Below are positions 1-8,848 of a stretch of DNA of 64,000 nt, one piece after another. The stretch comes from Anaerolineae bacterium (lineage in GTDB: Bacteria; Chloroflexota; Anaerolineae; DRVO01): assembly GCA_013178015.1 (NCBI GenBank), contig JABLXR010000011.1:35720-99719 (forward strand), given 5' to 3'. A model generated the notes under the pieces. That model made no database searches, was not told the origin of the DNA, and worked only from the letters and a program-made list of their open reading frames with translations. The position numbers and the translations under genes were made by a program. Within the stretch, counting starts at the first letter, position 1, and the number at the start of each line of letters is the position of its first letter.

Positions 1-2
1 GC

Positions 3-611
3 GTCAGCCTCGAGGTTGAGGTTGGATCTGGGGTCGACTTCGAGGTCGTGAGCGCCTACTGGGCCGAACGGACCTCTCCCACAGGGGGCTGGAGGGTGAC
101 CGTAGGAGACTTGACCGCGGGGGAGGAGCGCCACCTCGTGGCGAGGCTCCGCTTGCCGCCCGGAAGCCAGCGAAGTGCCCAGCGCATCCGCGCCCGTGTC
201 ACCTGGACCTCAGGCGGGGTCGCCCAGCAGGGTAGCTGGCAGGAGCTGGCTTTCACCTACGCTTCCGAGCAGGAGGCCGAGAGGGAGCAGCGAGACAGAG
301 GAGTCATCCACTGGGCTGGGTTGCACGAGAGCGCCCGGGCTCGTCAGAGGGCAAGCTACCTCAACCAGCAGGGCGACACCAACGCGGCCGGCGACCTGCT
401 CAGGAAGACCAGCGCCATGATCGCGGCCATGGCTGCCGATGATGCGGAACTCACGCAGGCAGTGCGCGACTTACGTGACCTGTCGGATAGGGTGAGCACC
501 CCGATGTCTCCTGATGTCGCCAAGGAGATGTCGTTTGTGAGCCAGGCTTTCAGCCGTGGCCAACGCGACTACCGCCAGCCGAAGCGCCGGCCCCAGGGCA
601 AACCCAAGTGA
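3..611 (+). CDS. C-terminal part of a probable VWA-domain protein (5' end outside window)
   Basis: The frame is open to the left edge, so the start lies upstream; a GTG at 48 is probably internal. About 202 residues are visible. The first 75 or so look beta-rich, with alternating hydrophobics and a GDLTAGEERHLVARL stretch. The rest is helical and charged, ending in a basic tail (KRRPQGKPK). This layout, a beta sandwich then a helical tail, is typical of the C-terminal half of bacterial VWA (Ca-activated channel-like) proteins, but the VWA domain itself and its MIDAS motif are not in the window. The family call is therefore an inference. The gene converges on the minus-strand gene 16 bases away. 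Confidence 0.5.
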   Translation, partial: VSLEVEVGSGVDFEVVSAYWAERTSPTGGWRVTVGDLTAGEERHLVARLRLPPGSQRSAQRIRARVTWTSGGVAQQGSWQELAFTYASEQEAEREQRDRGVIHWAGLHESARARQRASYLNQQGDTNAAGDLLRKTSAMIAAMAADDAELTQAVRDLRDLSDRVSTPMSPDVAKEMSFVSQAFSRGQRDYRQPKRRPQGKPK

Positions 612-627
612 CAGAGCACCACCTCGC

Positions 628-1515
628 CTAGACCCGCAACAGGCGGTAGATGGCCGGGGCCACGTCGGTGATTCTGGTGGCCCCGGCGAACTCCTCCACC
701 CCCGCCCCCAGGGCCAGCAGCGGTACTGGGTTGCTGGTGTGGGCACCAGTGGAGAGATCCTCGAGGTTCCCGTGATCGCTCGAGACAACCAAGGTGGCAT
801 CCAAGGGCATGGCCTCGGCACACGAGGTCAGGAAACGATCCAGCACCGAGAGGAACACCAGGGCTCCCTCGCGGTCCTTCTGGTGGCCCAGCCGATCGGG
901 CTCGAAGCACTCGAAGAGCACCAGGGCGTGATCGTACGCCAGCCGTGCTAACCGCCGGCCCGCCTCCTGAGGGCCGATCTCCGGCACGTGCTCGTAGCCC
1001 TCACGCTGGCGCAGGTGCACGTTAGTGATGTCCCAGTACACTGCCCGGCCGGCCAGGAGGTCTTCGAGCAGCCGGAACGGCAGCCCGGCCGAGAGCACGC
1101 AGAGGGTGGTGGCCGAGTGCCGGAGCTTGCCGGCCTCCACCAGCTCGAAGTACTGTCGAGTGTAGGCATTGGCGAAGGTCGCCTGGAGCCCAGCGCTGGC
1201 GACCCGCTTGAGGACGTTGTCTCTCCCCAGGATGTCCTGCAACTGGGCGTTGGGGTAAGCGGCCAGGTGGTGGCCCAGTTCCCTCTGGGCACTCCTCCCG
1301 GTGAGCAGCGACACCTGTCCCGTGGCGCTCTGGGGGGTGCCTTCCACCCCAAGCGTCGCGTCCAACGGAAGCAGGATCCCCGACTTCAGCAGGGGTTTCA
1401 GGTAGCTCCAGCGGTAGAGACAGACCGGGTTGTCCGCAGCGGCCCGGGAGCCACAATCCGGCGGGGAGGTGGCCAGCCCCAAGCCGTCCAGGAAGACGAA
1501 GATGACCCGCGCCAA
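628..1515 (-). CDS. Alkaline-phosphatase-superfamily metalloenzyme (phosphoglycerate mutase-like)
   Basis: 295 residues. The N-terminus has VFLDGLGLA, the first metal-binding Asp of the alkaline phosphatase/phosphoglycerate mutase superfamily. A GQVSLLTGRS segment lies where the nucleophile region is expected, and the C-terminal part carries SSDHGNLED and GAHTSNPVPLL, the second metal-ligand set. It is much shorter than cofactor-independent phosphoglycerate mutase (about 510 residues), so it belongs to the stand-alone metalloenzyme-domain family, whose substrate is not known. The TTG start sits 3 bases after the stop of the adenosine-specific kinase gene, so the two are probably translated from one message. 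Confidence 0.75.
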   Translation of the reverse strand: MARVIFVFLDGLGLATSPPDCGSRAAADNPVCLYRWSYLKPLLKSGILLPLDATLGVEGTPQSATGQVSLLTGRSAQRELGHHLAAYPNAQLQDILGRDNVLKRVASAGLQATFANAYTRQYFELVEAGKLRHSATTLCVLSAGLPFRLLEDLLAGRAVYWDITNVHLRQREGYEHVPEIGPQEAGRRLARLAYDHALVLFECFEPDRLGHQKDREGALVFLSVLDRFLTSCAEAMPLDATLVVSSDHGNLEDLSTGAHTSNPVPLLALGAGVEEFAGATRITDVAPAIYRLLRV

Positions 1516-1518
1516 AGG

Positions 1519-2004
1519 CTATTGCTTGTAACCGAAGCGCCGCAGGAGCGCCTTCCGCTCGGCCACGTCCTGGTCGGACTCCACTCCCAGGCTGGTGAAA
1601 CCATCCACCACGCCCACTACGCCCCGACCCTGGTCCGTCTCCGCCACCAGCACCTGTACCGGGTTGGCGGTGGCGCAGAAGACGCGGCACACCTCAGGTA
1701 CCATCTTCACCGCGTTGAGGACGTTTACCGGAAAGACTCCCTGGCCCAGCACGATGACGAAGAAGTGCCCCGCCGCTACCGCCAGGGCATTGCGCCCGGC
1801 TAGCTCGGTCAACTCCGGATCCGTTCCGGTGGTCCGCACCAAGCGCGGCCCCGATGCCTCGCAGAAACCGAGCCCGAACTTGATCCCCGGCACCGCGTTC
1901 ACCAGAGCCTCGTACAGGTCCTCGACCGTCTTGATGAAGTGGCTCTGTCCCAGGATGACGTTCGACTCCTCCGGCTTCTCGATGGGCACGGTGAGTAGCT
2001 CCAT
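1519..2004 (-). CDS. Adenosine-specific kinase (DUF355 family)
   Basis: 161 residues, the usual length for this single-domain family (PF04008). Recognised from the N-terminal VPIEKPEESNVILGQSHFIKT, the GIKFGLGFCEASG segment and the conserved AAGHFFVIVLG and CATANPVQVLVAE stretches. Family members are annotated as adenosine-specific kinases from a structure with bound nucleotide; the physiological role is poorly known. The ATG follows an AGGAGAAGG ribosome binding site. It is the first gene of a two-gene minus-strand unit with the metalloenzyme gene. A TAGAAT -10-like box lies about 30 bases upstream. Confidence 0.85.
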   Translation of the reverse strand: MELLTVPIEKPEESNVILGQSHFIKTVEDLYEALVNAVPGIKFGLGFCEASGPRLVRTTGTDPELTELAGRNALAVAAGHFFVIVLGQGVFPVNVLNAVKMVPEVCRVFCATANPVQVLVAETDQGRGVVGVVDGFTSLGVESDQDVAERKALLRRFGYKQ

Positions 2005-2032
2005 GACACCTTCTCCTGTATCGGTTGGGGCA

Positions 2033-2061
2033 ATTCTAGCTGGTAGCCTGTCTCGGGCAAG
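2033..2061 (-). promoter_or_regulatory. Possible promoter of the adenosine-specific kinase gene
   Basis: Reading the minus strand, CTTGCC and TAGAAT are separated by 17 bases, about 29 bases upstream of the ATG. The match is moderate. Confidence 0.35.
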
Positions 2062-2145
2062 CGCCCACCCCGGTCCTTCTCAGCAGCCTCCGCGGCGAGA
2101 TCTCCGCTCAGAGCCTGTCACCTTTCTCGCGCCGAAAGCCCATGC

Positions 2146-2151
2146 TACAAT
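2146..2151 (+). promoter_or_regulatory. Possible -10 box of the holB operon
   Basis: TACAAT preceded by ATGC (a TG two bases upstream, extended -10 type) lies 33 bases before the GTG of holB. The expected -35 position reads TTTCTC, a poor match. Confidence 0.35.
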
Positions 2152-2183
2152 GACAATGATTTGACACAGCTTCCTTACGGGAT

Positions 2184-3197
2184 GTGACCCTGATAGGCCA
2201 TCAGTGGGCTCTCGACTACCTTAAGCGCCAGCACCAGGCCGGGAGCCTGCGCCAATCGTACTTGTTCCTGGGGCCGCCGGGGGTGGGCAAGACTACCCTG
2301 GCGCTCTCTCTAGCCATGTTTCTCAACTGCCAGTCTCCCGACGAGGGCGCGCGGCCCTGCGGTAGCTGCCTCCCCTGCCGCCGCATCACCCGGAACGCCC
2401 ACCAGGACGTGGCAGTGGTGGAGCCGGTCGGCGGCAACTTCGGCATCGAGCAGGTCCGCGAAGTCGAGTCGGACTTGCCCTTGTCGCCTCAGGAAAGCCA
2501 CTACAAGATCCGCATCCTCACCCAGTTCGAGCTAGCCACCCGGGAGGCACAGAACGCCCTCCTCAAGACCCTGGAGGAGCCTCCACCGCGCGTCCTCCTT
2601 CTCCTGACAGCCACCGAGCGCGACTTGCTCGCTCCCACCATCGTCTCTCGCTGCCAGGTCATCTCCCTGCGGCCAGTGGCGGCGTCCGAAATAGGGGACG
2701 AACTCGTACGGCGCGGCCTGGCCCCGGAGGAAGCGGCCGTTCTGGCAGCCCAGGCGGCCGGCCGGCCCGGATGGGCGATCCGGGCACTGGAGGATCCCCA
2801 GGTGCAGCAGCGTCGGGAGCAAGCTCTGGCTTCGGCGGCCGACTTGCCCCACAGACGCCGAGCGGAGAGGCTGCGCTACTCGGAATTGTGGGGGCGGGAA
2901 CCTCGGGAAGCAGTCCTTGAGGCGCTGGACGTCTGGCGGCTATGGTGGCACGACCAGATGCTAGCCTGCGCCGGGGCCCGAGGGGGCTACCTCCTGCCTG
3001 AGGCGGAACGCCCGGCGCCTCTACCGGGGCTGTCGCCTTGCGAGGCGGCTCGCGTCCTGGCGGGGGTGGCCGAGATCGAGACTATGATCCGGCGCAATGT
3101 CAACCTGCGCCTGGCGCTCAGTGTCCTGGTGCTGCGGCTCCCCGGGCCGCCGCGTCCCGTGCCTGCCACCCATCTACCGGATGCTCGAGGACGATAG
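2184..3197 (+). CDS. holB: DNA polymerase III subunit delta' (clamp-loader ATPase)
   Basis: 337 residues. The Walker A motif GPPGVGKT is at residues 30-37. Four cysteines (C49, C59, C62, C65) form the zinc finger found in clamp-loader subunits. LLKTLEEPPP and the SRC motif (IVSRCQVI) follow, and a helical collar domain fills the C-terminal third. The intact Walker A and the length of about 330 fit delta' better than tau/gamma, which is longer. The protein helps load the sliding clamp during replication. The GTG start is chosen because homology begins there. The next gene (PSP1) starts 6 bases after the stop, an arrangement also common in Firmicutes. Confidence 0.85.
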   Translation: MTLIGHQWALDYLKRQHQAGSLRQSYLFLGPPGVGKTTLALSLAMFLNCQSPDEGARPCGSCLPCRRITRNAHQDVAVVEPVGGNFGIEQVREVESDLPLSPQESHYKIRILTQFELATREAQNALLKTLEEPPPRVLLLLTATERDLLAPTIVSRCQVISLRPVAASEIGDELVRRGLAPEEAAVLAAQAAGRPGWAIRALEDPQVQQRREQALASAADLPHRRRAERLRYSELWGREPREAVLEALDVWRLWWHDQMLACAGARGGYLLPEAERPAPLPGLSPCEAARVLAGVAEIETMIRRNVNLRLALSVLVLRLPGPPRPVPATHLPDARGR

Positions 3198-3203
3198 CAG
3201 CCT

Positions 3204-4064
3204 ATGCCTCTCATCGTCGCGGTCCAGTTCCGACCCAAGACCAAACCCTACTACTTCGGCTGCGAGCACCTGCCTGACCTCTCTGTGGGAGATCGCGTCC
3301 TAGTGGAGACCAGCCGGGGCCGGGATGTAGGCGTGGTGAAGGCCGGCCCCATGGAGGTTGCCCCGGGAGACGTCGTCGGCGAGCTGAAGCCGGTGCTTCG
3401 GCGGGCCACCAGCCCGGAGCTCTTCCAGATGCACTGCCTGTGGGAGCGCGAGCCCGAGGCGCTTCAGCGCTGCCGCGAGTTGGTGTCGGAGTACAAGTTG
3501 CCCATGAAGGTGCTCAAGGCCGAGTACAACTACGACGGCAGCCGCCTGATGTTCTACTTCTCCGCCGAAGGCCGAGTAGACTTCCGCGAACTGGTGCGAG
3601 CGCTGGCCCGTACCTTCCGTACCCGGATAGACCTGCACCAGGTGGGTGTGCGGGACGAGGCCAAGCTAGTGGGCGATCAGGGCATCTGCGGTCGGCTCCT
3701 TTGCTGCAGGGACTGGCTGCAGGAGTTCAGCAAGGTCTCGATCCGCATGGCCAAGCATCAGAACCTGTCCCTCAACCCTCTGGAGATATCGGGAGCCTGC
3801 GGGCGGCTGCTTTGCTGCCTGGCCTATGAGGACGACTACTACGTGAAGATGAGGGCAGCCCTGCCGAAGAAGGGAGAGCCGGTGACCACGCCCGAGGGGC
3901 CGGGCGTAGTCACCGATGTGAATGTCATCCGCGAAACCATCTCCGTCCGGCTGGCCGACGAGCGGACGATCGAGCTGCCAGCCGCGGATGTAGCCCCCGG
4001 AACCGAAAGGCCGGCACTTGAGCCGAGAGGAGCCGGCACGTCTGCCCGAGGCTCGCGCCGATAG
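3204..4064 (+). CDS. PSP1 domain protein (RicT/YaaT-like)
   Basis: 286 residues. The central part carries the two cysteine-rich signatures of the PSP1/RicT family: GICGRLLCCRDWL near residue 155 and GACGRLLCCLAYE near residue 198. The N-terminal VGDRVLVET and the segment starting KAEYNYDGSRLMFYFSA are also typical. In Bacillus the homologue RicT works with RicA and RicF in an iron-sulfur complex that affects RNase Y and sporulation; no ricA or ricF is visible here. The last 20 or so residues are low-complexity. It follows holB by 6 bases and is probably co-transcribed. Confidence 0.85.
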   Translation: MPLIVAVQFRPKTKPYYFGCEHLPDLSVGDRVLVETSRGRDVGVVKAGPMEVAPGDVVGELKPVLRRATSPELFQMHCLWEREPEALQRCRELVSEYKLPMKVLKAEYNYDGSRLMFYFSAEGRVDFRELVRALARTFRTRIDLHQVGVRDEAKLVGDQGICGRLLCCRDWLQEFSKVSIRMAKHQNLSLNPLEISGACGRLLCCLAYEDDYYVKMRAALPKKGEPVTTPEGPGVVTDVNVIRETISVRLADERTIELPAADVAPGTERPALEPRGAGTSARGSRR

Positions 4065-4088
4065 GGCCGAAGCCGCTCCTCGACCGCC

Positions 4089-4928
4089 TCAGCCTCGAAC
4101 CACCTGGTGTCGGGCCCGTTCGTACTCCATGAGCCTCTCTACATGCCCCCAGGGGAGAGGTGCGCTGCCCAGACCAGCCGTAGCCATGACCTCATTGCCG
4201 TGGAAGTCGCTGCCTCCCGTCTGCAGTAGCCCTTCGCTCTCTGCCAATCGGGCCAGCAGCGCCATCTCCTCGGCATTGTAGGCGCCGTAGTACACCTCCA
4301 GTCCCACAAGCCCTTCTTTGCGCAGAGACGGCAGTGCCTGGAGCACGTGCAACGGATGAGCGAAGACGGGTATTCCCCCTGCCTCCAGGATCCAGCGAAC
4401 AGCTACCTCAGCGGCCAGCGACGGGGTGGGGATGTAGGCCGGGGCCCCCTTGCCGATGAGAGCGCGGAAGGCGCCATCCACGTCTTCGGCGTAGCCCGCC
4501 TCCACCAAGGCTCGAGCCACGTGGGGCCGGCCGACGCTTCCCCCCTCGGCGATGTCGAGCACCCGGCTCCAGGACAGCTTGTAGCCCAACTCGCCCAGCC
4601 GGCGCACGATGGCCTCGCCCCGGCGGTCGCGCGCCGAGCGTCGCTCCGCCAGCCGGCGGGTGAGTCGGCGGTCGTCGAACTGCACGAAGTACCCCAGTAT
4701 GTGGGCCTCGCCGTGAGGAGTGCGTGCGTTCAGTTCCACCCCGGGCACCATCACCAGGGGGAGGCTTTCGGCCTGCGCTAGAGCCTCGGCCACGCCATCG
4801 GTGCTATCGTGATCGGTCACTGCCAGGACTTGCAGCCCCGCCTGCGCCGCCGCCAGAACCAGCTCCGACGGCCTGAGCATGCCGTCGGAAGCAGTGGTAT
4901 GCGTATGCAGATCGGCCCGCCTCGTCAT
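4089..4928 (-). CDS. PHP-domain phosphoesterase (nucleoside bisphosphate phosphatase/RNase AM-like)
   Basis: 279 residues. Metal-binding PHP motifs occur in order: DLHTHTTASDG at the N-terminus, TDHDSTDG, GVELNAR, then HPLHV and GSDFHGNE near the C-terminus. This order and length match the YciV/TrpH family, which removes 3' phosphates from 3',5'-nucleoside bisphosphates and trims RNA 5' ends in Escherichia coli. The ATG overlaps the stop of spoVS as ATGA, so translation is probably coupled. It converges on the PSP1 gene with a gap of 24 bases. Confidence 0.85.
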   Translation of the reverse strand: MTRRADLHTHTTASDGMLRPSELVLAAAQAGLQVLAVTDHDSTDGVAEALAQAESLPLVMVPGVELNARTPHGEAHILGYFVQFDDRRLTRRLAERRSARDRRGEAIVRRLGELGYKLSWSRVLDIAEGGSVGRPHVARALVEAGYAEDVDGAFRALIGKGAPAYIPTPSLAAEVAVRWILEAGGIPVFAHPLHVLQALPSLRKEGLVGLEVYYGAYNAEEMALLARLAESEGLLQTGGSDFHGNEVMATAGLGSAPLPWGHVERLMEYERARHQVVRG

Positions 4929-5185
4929 CTAGGCTCGACGATGAGCTTCACGGCGGTTCGCTCCTGCCCGTCTATGTCCACTTCGGCGAACGCCGGTATG
5001 CATATCACGTCCAGCCCGTCGAGAGCAAGATAGCCCCTGGCAATAGCCACCGCCTTGACCGCCTGGTTGACCGCCCCGGCCCCGATTGCCTGTACCTCGG
5101 CCCGCTTTTGTTCCCTGATTACACCCGCGATCGCCCCTGCCACTGACGTTGATCTAGACCGGGCGGATACCTTGATGACGTCCAT
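4925..5185 (-). CDS. spoVS: Stage V sporulation protein S-like protein
   Basis: 86 residues, exactly the SpoVS size. It begins MDVIKVSARSRSTSVAGAIA and continues with IGAGAVNQAVKAVAIARGYL, the hallmark Alba-like fold sequence. The frame is open much further upstream, but homology starts at this ATG and a GGGAGG site precedes it by 8 bases. SpoVS affects sporulation in Bacillus, but the family is also widespread in non-sporulating Chloroflexota and Deinococcus-Thermus, where it probably binds nucleic acid. It is followed directly by a PHP phosphatase through an ATGA overlap. Confidence 0.9.
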   Translation of the reverse strand: MDVIKVSARSRSTSVAGAIAGVIREQKRAEVQAIGAGAVNQAVKAVAIARGYLALDGLDVICIPAFAEVDIDGQERTAVKLIVEPR

Positions 5186-5725
5186 TGCGCCAGCCTCCCA
5201 TGCCGTCACACAGCTTTGACGCGACACCTCGACGAGCTTCGATGAAGCGAACTGGCTCTGCCCGCTGGCCGTTGCCAGGCCCGACTGCCGGTCATCGCCC
5301 GCAATAACGATTTGGTCAAGAATAGCGGCAGACTGTCTATCTGACAACAGCGACAGAGGGCATAATCGGTCCGCCAGCGTAGGAGCACGCCCCGAAGACG
5401 CCCAATACTCGCCTCGGCAAGCCTGGCGAGCCAACGCGAGCCTTGTCGGTCGCCCAGGAGCGTGCTCTGCGCCAAGCCAATGGGCCAGCTTGGCCTCCTG
5501 CGGGGCCCGGGACTCAACAGCCCCCGAGGGGTCAGCGCGCTCAGGCGCGAGAGGGCCCCAGCGCCCAAGGTTGTCGCCTAAGTACCGCCGCGTCCGACTG
5601 CTGCGCGAGCGCATTTGCCCTCCGACACTGATCAGCTTTCTCTCGGCCGATTCCCGCGCCCTGCGCGAGCGTGCTATACTGGGAAGATAGACCCTTTCCC
5701 GTTAGCGAAGAGGTGCAGCACCTTG
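5186..5725. other. Divergent intergenic region between spoVS and uvrB
   Basis: About 540 bases between two divergent genes. Open frames run through it on both strands, but none has a recognisable protein or a convincing ribosome binding site. TATACT preceded by TGC at 5675-5680 is a reasonable -10 box for uvrB. I see no RNA gene. Confidence 0.5.
5675..5680 (+). promoter_or_regulatory. Possible -10 box of uvrB
   Basis: TATACT preceded by TGC, about 45 bases before the uvrB ATG. The upstream hexamer at the -35 distance (TTCCCG) is weak. I see no LexA-type operator. Confidence 0.4.
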
Positions 5726-7753
5726 ATGCAGAGAGCAGAGTTCAACCTCGTTGCCCCCTACCAGCCTACGGGCGACCAGCCACAGGCGGTGGACAAGCTC
5801 CTCCATGGGCTCGAGGCCGGCTATCGCGACCAGACGCTTCTGGGCGTCACCGGAAGCGGCAAGACTTTCACCATGGCCAGCGTCATTGCCCGTTGGGGAC
5901 GGCCGACCCTGGTCATCGCTCACAACAAGACCCTGGCGGCCCAGCTCTACTCCGAGTTCAGGGAGTTCTTCCCCGACAATGCCGTCGAGTACTTCGTCAG
6001 CTACTACGACTACTACCAGCCAGAGGCCTACATCCCCCGCACGGACACCTACATCGAGAAGGACGCCGCCATCAACGAGGAGATCGAGAAGCTGCGACTG
6101 GCGGCCACCCAGGCCTTACTCACCCGCGACGACGTCATCATCGTCGCTAGCGTCTCCTGTATCTACAACATCGGCGACCCGGACGAGTACGGGCAGACGG
6201 TAGTGGAAGTAGCCCGCGGACAGACACTCCGCCGCGAGTCGCTCCTGCGCCGCCTCGTGGCCATCTACTACGACCGCAACGACATGAGTCCGTCTCGGGG
6301 CAAGTTCCGCGTGCGCGGCGACACCGTGGACGTCTTCCCCGCGTACCGTGACACGGCCCTGCGCCTCGAGTTCTGGGGCGACCAGGTGGACCGCATCACC
6401 GAGATTGATCCCTTGACGGGCGAGATCCTTCAAGAGCATCCCTCGGTGACCATCTTCCCCGCCCGCCATTTCATCACCCGTGAAGCCGTCCTCGCCGACG
6501 CCCTGCGCGACATCGAGGAGGAGCTGGAACAGCGCCTGGAGGAGCTGCGCTGTCAGGACAAGCTGCTCGAGGCCCAGCGGCTGGAGATGCGCACCCGCTA
6601 CGATATCGAGATGATCCGCGAAATGGGCTACTGCTCCGGCATCGAGAACTACTCCCGTCATCTTGCCCGCCGAAAGCCGGGCGACCGTCCCTGGTGCCTG
6701 ATAGACTACTTCCCCGACGACTACCTGCTCATCGTGGACGAGTCGCACATGACCATCCCCCAGATCCGAGGCATGTACAACGGCGACCGGTCCCGCAAGG
6801 AAGTCCTGGTAGACTACGGCTTCCGGTTGCCTTCGGCGCTGGATAACCGGCCCCTGAAGTTCGAGGAGTTCGAGCAGGTGGTCAAGCAGGTCATCTATAC
6901 CTCGGCCACCCCGGGACCTTACGAGCTGCAGCGGTCGCAGCAGGTGGTGGAGCAGATCATCCGGCCCACTGGTTTGGTAGACCCGGAGGTGGTCGTGCGC
7001 CCGACCCAGGGGCAGATAGACGACCTCATCGGGGAGATTAGGCGGCGGGTGGATCGGGGCCAGCGAACCCTGGTCACCACGCTAACCAAGCGCATGGCAG
7101 AGGACCTCTCCGACTATCTGGCCGAGATGAACTTCAAGGTGCACTACCTGCACAGCGAGATAGACACCCTCCAGCGCGTGGAGATTCTGCGCGACCTGCG
7201 CCTGGGCAAGTACGATGTGGTAGTGGGCATCAACCTCCTCCGCGAGGGACTGGACCTTCCCGAGGTCTCCTTGGTTGCCATCCTGGACGCCGACAAGGAA
7301 GGCTTCCTGCGCTCGGAGTCATCGCTGATCCAGACCATCGGCCGGGCGGCGCGCCACGTGAACGGCCAGGTCATCCTGTACGCCGACACCATGACTGATT
7401 CCATGAAGCGGGCCATCGGCGAGACTAATCGTCGCCGGGCCATTCAGATGGCCTACAACGAGGAGCACGGCATCGAGCCCACCAGCATCGTCAAGGCGGT
7501 GCACGACCTCACTGAGCGCGTCCGGATCTCCGAGGACAGAGCCGCGTACAGCGTTGACCTAGGCGAGGTACCAGAGGGCGACCTGGAGCGGACCATCGCG
7601 GAGCTAGAGAAGGCTATGAGGGCGGCGGCCGCGGAGCTGGAGTTCGAGAAGGCGGCTATCCTGCGAGACCAGATCCAAGAAATGCGGCGTCAACTCCAGG
7701 GTGGCGACGTCCCCGAGTGGGAACGCCTCTGGAGGATCAGAGGGAAGCAATAG
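5726..7753 (+). CDS. uvrB: Excinuclease ABC subunit B
   Basis: 675 residues from the ATG, the normal UvrB length. The longer open frame upstream has no homology, while [19 protein letters not shown] is the family start. Motifs seen: Walker A GVTGSGKT (residues 40-47), the damage-probing beta-hairpin [12 protein letters not shown], the helicase box [28 protein letters not shown], and a C-terminal UVR motif ([14 protein letters not shown]) that contacts UvrC. UvrB is the helicase-like damage-verifying subunit of nucleotide excision repair. uvrA and uvrC are not in the window. The stop codon lies inside the first unit of a heptamer repeat. Confidence 0.97.
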   Translation: MQRAEFNLVAPYQPTGDQPQAVDKLLHGLEAGYRDQTLLGVTGSGKTFTMASVIARWGRPTLVIAHNKTLAAQLYSEFREFFPDNAVEYFVSYYDYYQPEAYIPRTDTYIEKDAAINEEIEKLRLAATQALLTRDDVIIVASVSCIYNIGDPDEYGQTVVEVARGQTLRRESLLRRLVAIYYDRNDMSPSRGKFRVRGDTVDVFPAYRDTALRLEFWGDQVDRITEIDPLTGEILQEHPSVTIFPARHFITREAVLADALRDIEEELEQRLEELRCQDKLLEAQRLEMRTRYDIEMIREMGYCSGIENYSRHLARRKPGDRPWCLIDYFPDDYLLIVDESHMTIPQIRGMYNGDRSRKEVLVDYGFRLPSALDNRPLKFEEFEQVVKQVIYTSATPGPYELQRSQQVVEQIIRPTGLVDPEVVVRPTQGQIDDLIGEIRRRVDRGQRTLVTTLTKRMAEDLSDYLAEMNFKVHYLHSEIDTLQRVEILRDLRLGKYDVVVGINLLREGLDLPEVSLVAILDADKEGFLRSESSLIQTIGRAARHVNGQVILYADTMTDSMKRAIGETNRRRAIQMAYNEEHGIEPTSIVKAVHDLTERVRISEDRAAYSVDLGEVPEGDLERTIAELEKAMRAAAAELEFEKAAILRDQIQEMRRQLQGGDVPEWERLWRIRGKQ

Positions 7754-7888
7754 GGGATAGGTTATAGGGAACAGGTTATAGGGGATAGGCTGTGGCCAGA
7801 ACCGGAAGCACGAGACACTCATTCCCCTCTGTAACCTGTAACCTGTTCCCTATAACCTATCCCCTATAACCTGTTCCCTATGTCCTAT
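7751..7888. repeat. Inverted heptamer repeat between uvrB and the radical SAM gene
   Basis: The left arm (7752-7789) is built of 7-mers such as GGGGATA, GGTTATA and GGGAACA. The right arm (about 7831-7884) is its complement. The left arm matches the right arm perfectly over 24 bases in one register (7842-7865) and over 26 in another (7856-7881). The unit contains the TAG stop of uvrB and the ATG of the next gene. It could fold into a long stem and act as a terminator or mRNA end. Confidence 0.85.
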
Positions 7889-8848
7889 CTCCTGCTGCAC
7901 CGGTGTGGGGAGTTGGCCCGTCGGGCCCGGGCTGCCTGGGCCGAGCTGGCCAGTTGCCGGCTCTGTCCTCGTGCTTGCGGCGTGAACCGGTTGCAGGGTG
8001 AGCGAGGCGCCTGCGGCGTAGGGGCCGAGCCCGTGGTGGCCTCTTGGAACGTCCACCATGGCGAGGAACCTCCCATCAGCGGCACTCGGGGCTCCGGCAC
8101 TATCTTCTTCTCGGGCTGCAGCGGGCGCTGCCTATTCTGCCAGAACTACCCCATCAGCCAGTTGGGCGTGGGCCGCCCGGTCACCGTGCAGCGACTGGCA
8201 GGCATGATGCTGGAGCTGCAGCGGCGCGGCTGTCATAACATCAACTTCGTCACCCCTACCCACTTCGTCCCTGCTATCCTGCGGGCCACGGACGTAGCCG
8301 CCCGGGCTGGCCTTAACATCCCGCTGGTGTACAACAGCAGTGGGTTCGAATCGCTCGAGACCCTGGCCCTCCTCGAGGGCGTGATAGACGTCTACCTGCC
8401 GGACGCCAAGTACGCCTCCGATGCCGTGGCCCTCGAGGTCTCCGGCTTCCCTGGCTACGTGGCCGCCAACCGTGCCGCCCTGAAGGAGATGGCCCGCCAA
8501 GTGGGCCCGGCGCTGGTGCTGGGGCCCGGCGGGCTGGCGGAACGGGGCATGATAGTGCGCCACCTGGTGCTGCCGGGAGACCTGGCCGGGACAGCCGAGG
8601 TGCTGAGGTGGCTGGCCCGGGAGATATCGCCCCAGGTCCCGGTGAGCCTGATGTCGCAGTACTTCCCCGCCCACCGGGCCTTGCAGCACCCGCTATTGGG
8701 CCGCAAGCTCACTGAGGGCGAACTGGAGCAAGCCCTCGCCTGCTTCGAGGCCGCCGGCCTCGCCGAGGGCTGGCTACAGGAGCCCTTCGAGGACGGCGAT
8801 CACCAGGCTGTCTCCGGCTGGGAAAGGGCAAGGCACAGCGCGGCATAG
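7880..8848 (+). CDS. Radical SAM protein, PflX family (COG1313)
   Basis: 322 residues. The radical SAM cluster motif is CSGRCLFCQN near residue 85, and an extra N-terminal cysteine pattern (CRLCPRACGVNR, then ACGVG) is typical of the PflX group. Relatives resemble pyruvate formate-lyase activating enzymes, but the substrate is unknown and no glycyl-radical enzyme is nearby. The start is set by homology: the SYLLLHRCGELARRA stretch is where relatives begin. The ATG is part of the repeat arm, so there is no Shine-Dalgarno sequence in front of it. The 3' end overlaps the convergent M20 gene by 49 bases. Confidence 0.8.
   Translation: MSYLLLHRCGELARRARAAWAELASCRLCPRACGVNRLQGERGACGVGAEPVVASWNVHHGEEPPISGTRGSGTIFFSGCSGRCLFCQNYPISQLGVGRPVTVQRLAGMMLELQRRGCHNINFVTPTHFVPAILRATDVAARAGLNIPLVYNSSGFESLETLALLEGVIDVYLPDAKYASDAVALEVSGFPGYVAANRAALKEMARQVGPALVLGPGGLAERGMIVRHLVLPGDLAGTAEVLRWLAREISPQVPVSLMSQYFPAHRALQHPLLGRKLTEGELEQALACFEAAGLAEGWLQEPFEDGDHQAVSGWERARHSAA

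Noticed and set aside
2184..3197. Assigning this gene as dnaX
   Set aside because: Too short and without the C-terminal tau domain; context and length fit delta'.
4925..5185. Taking spoVS and RicT as evidence for sporulation
   Set aside because: Both families are widespread in bacteria that do not form spores, and no other sporulation gene is present.
5206..5614. Open frame upstream of and in frame with spoVS
   Set aside because: No homology, no ribosome binding site at its start, and SpoVS homology begins at the internal ATG with a good site.
7751..7888. Possible CRISPR or tRNA-like structure
   Set aside because: Simple heptamers in inverted arms, with no spacers and no cloverleaf.
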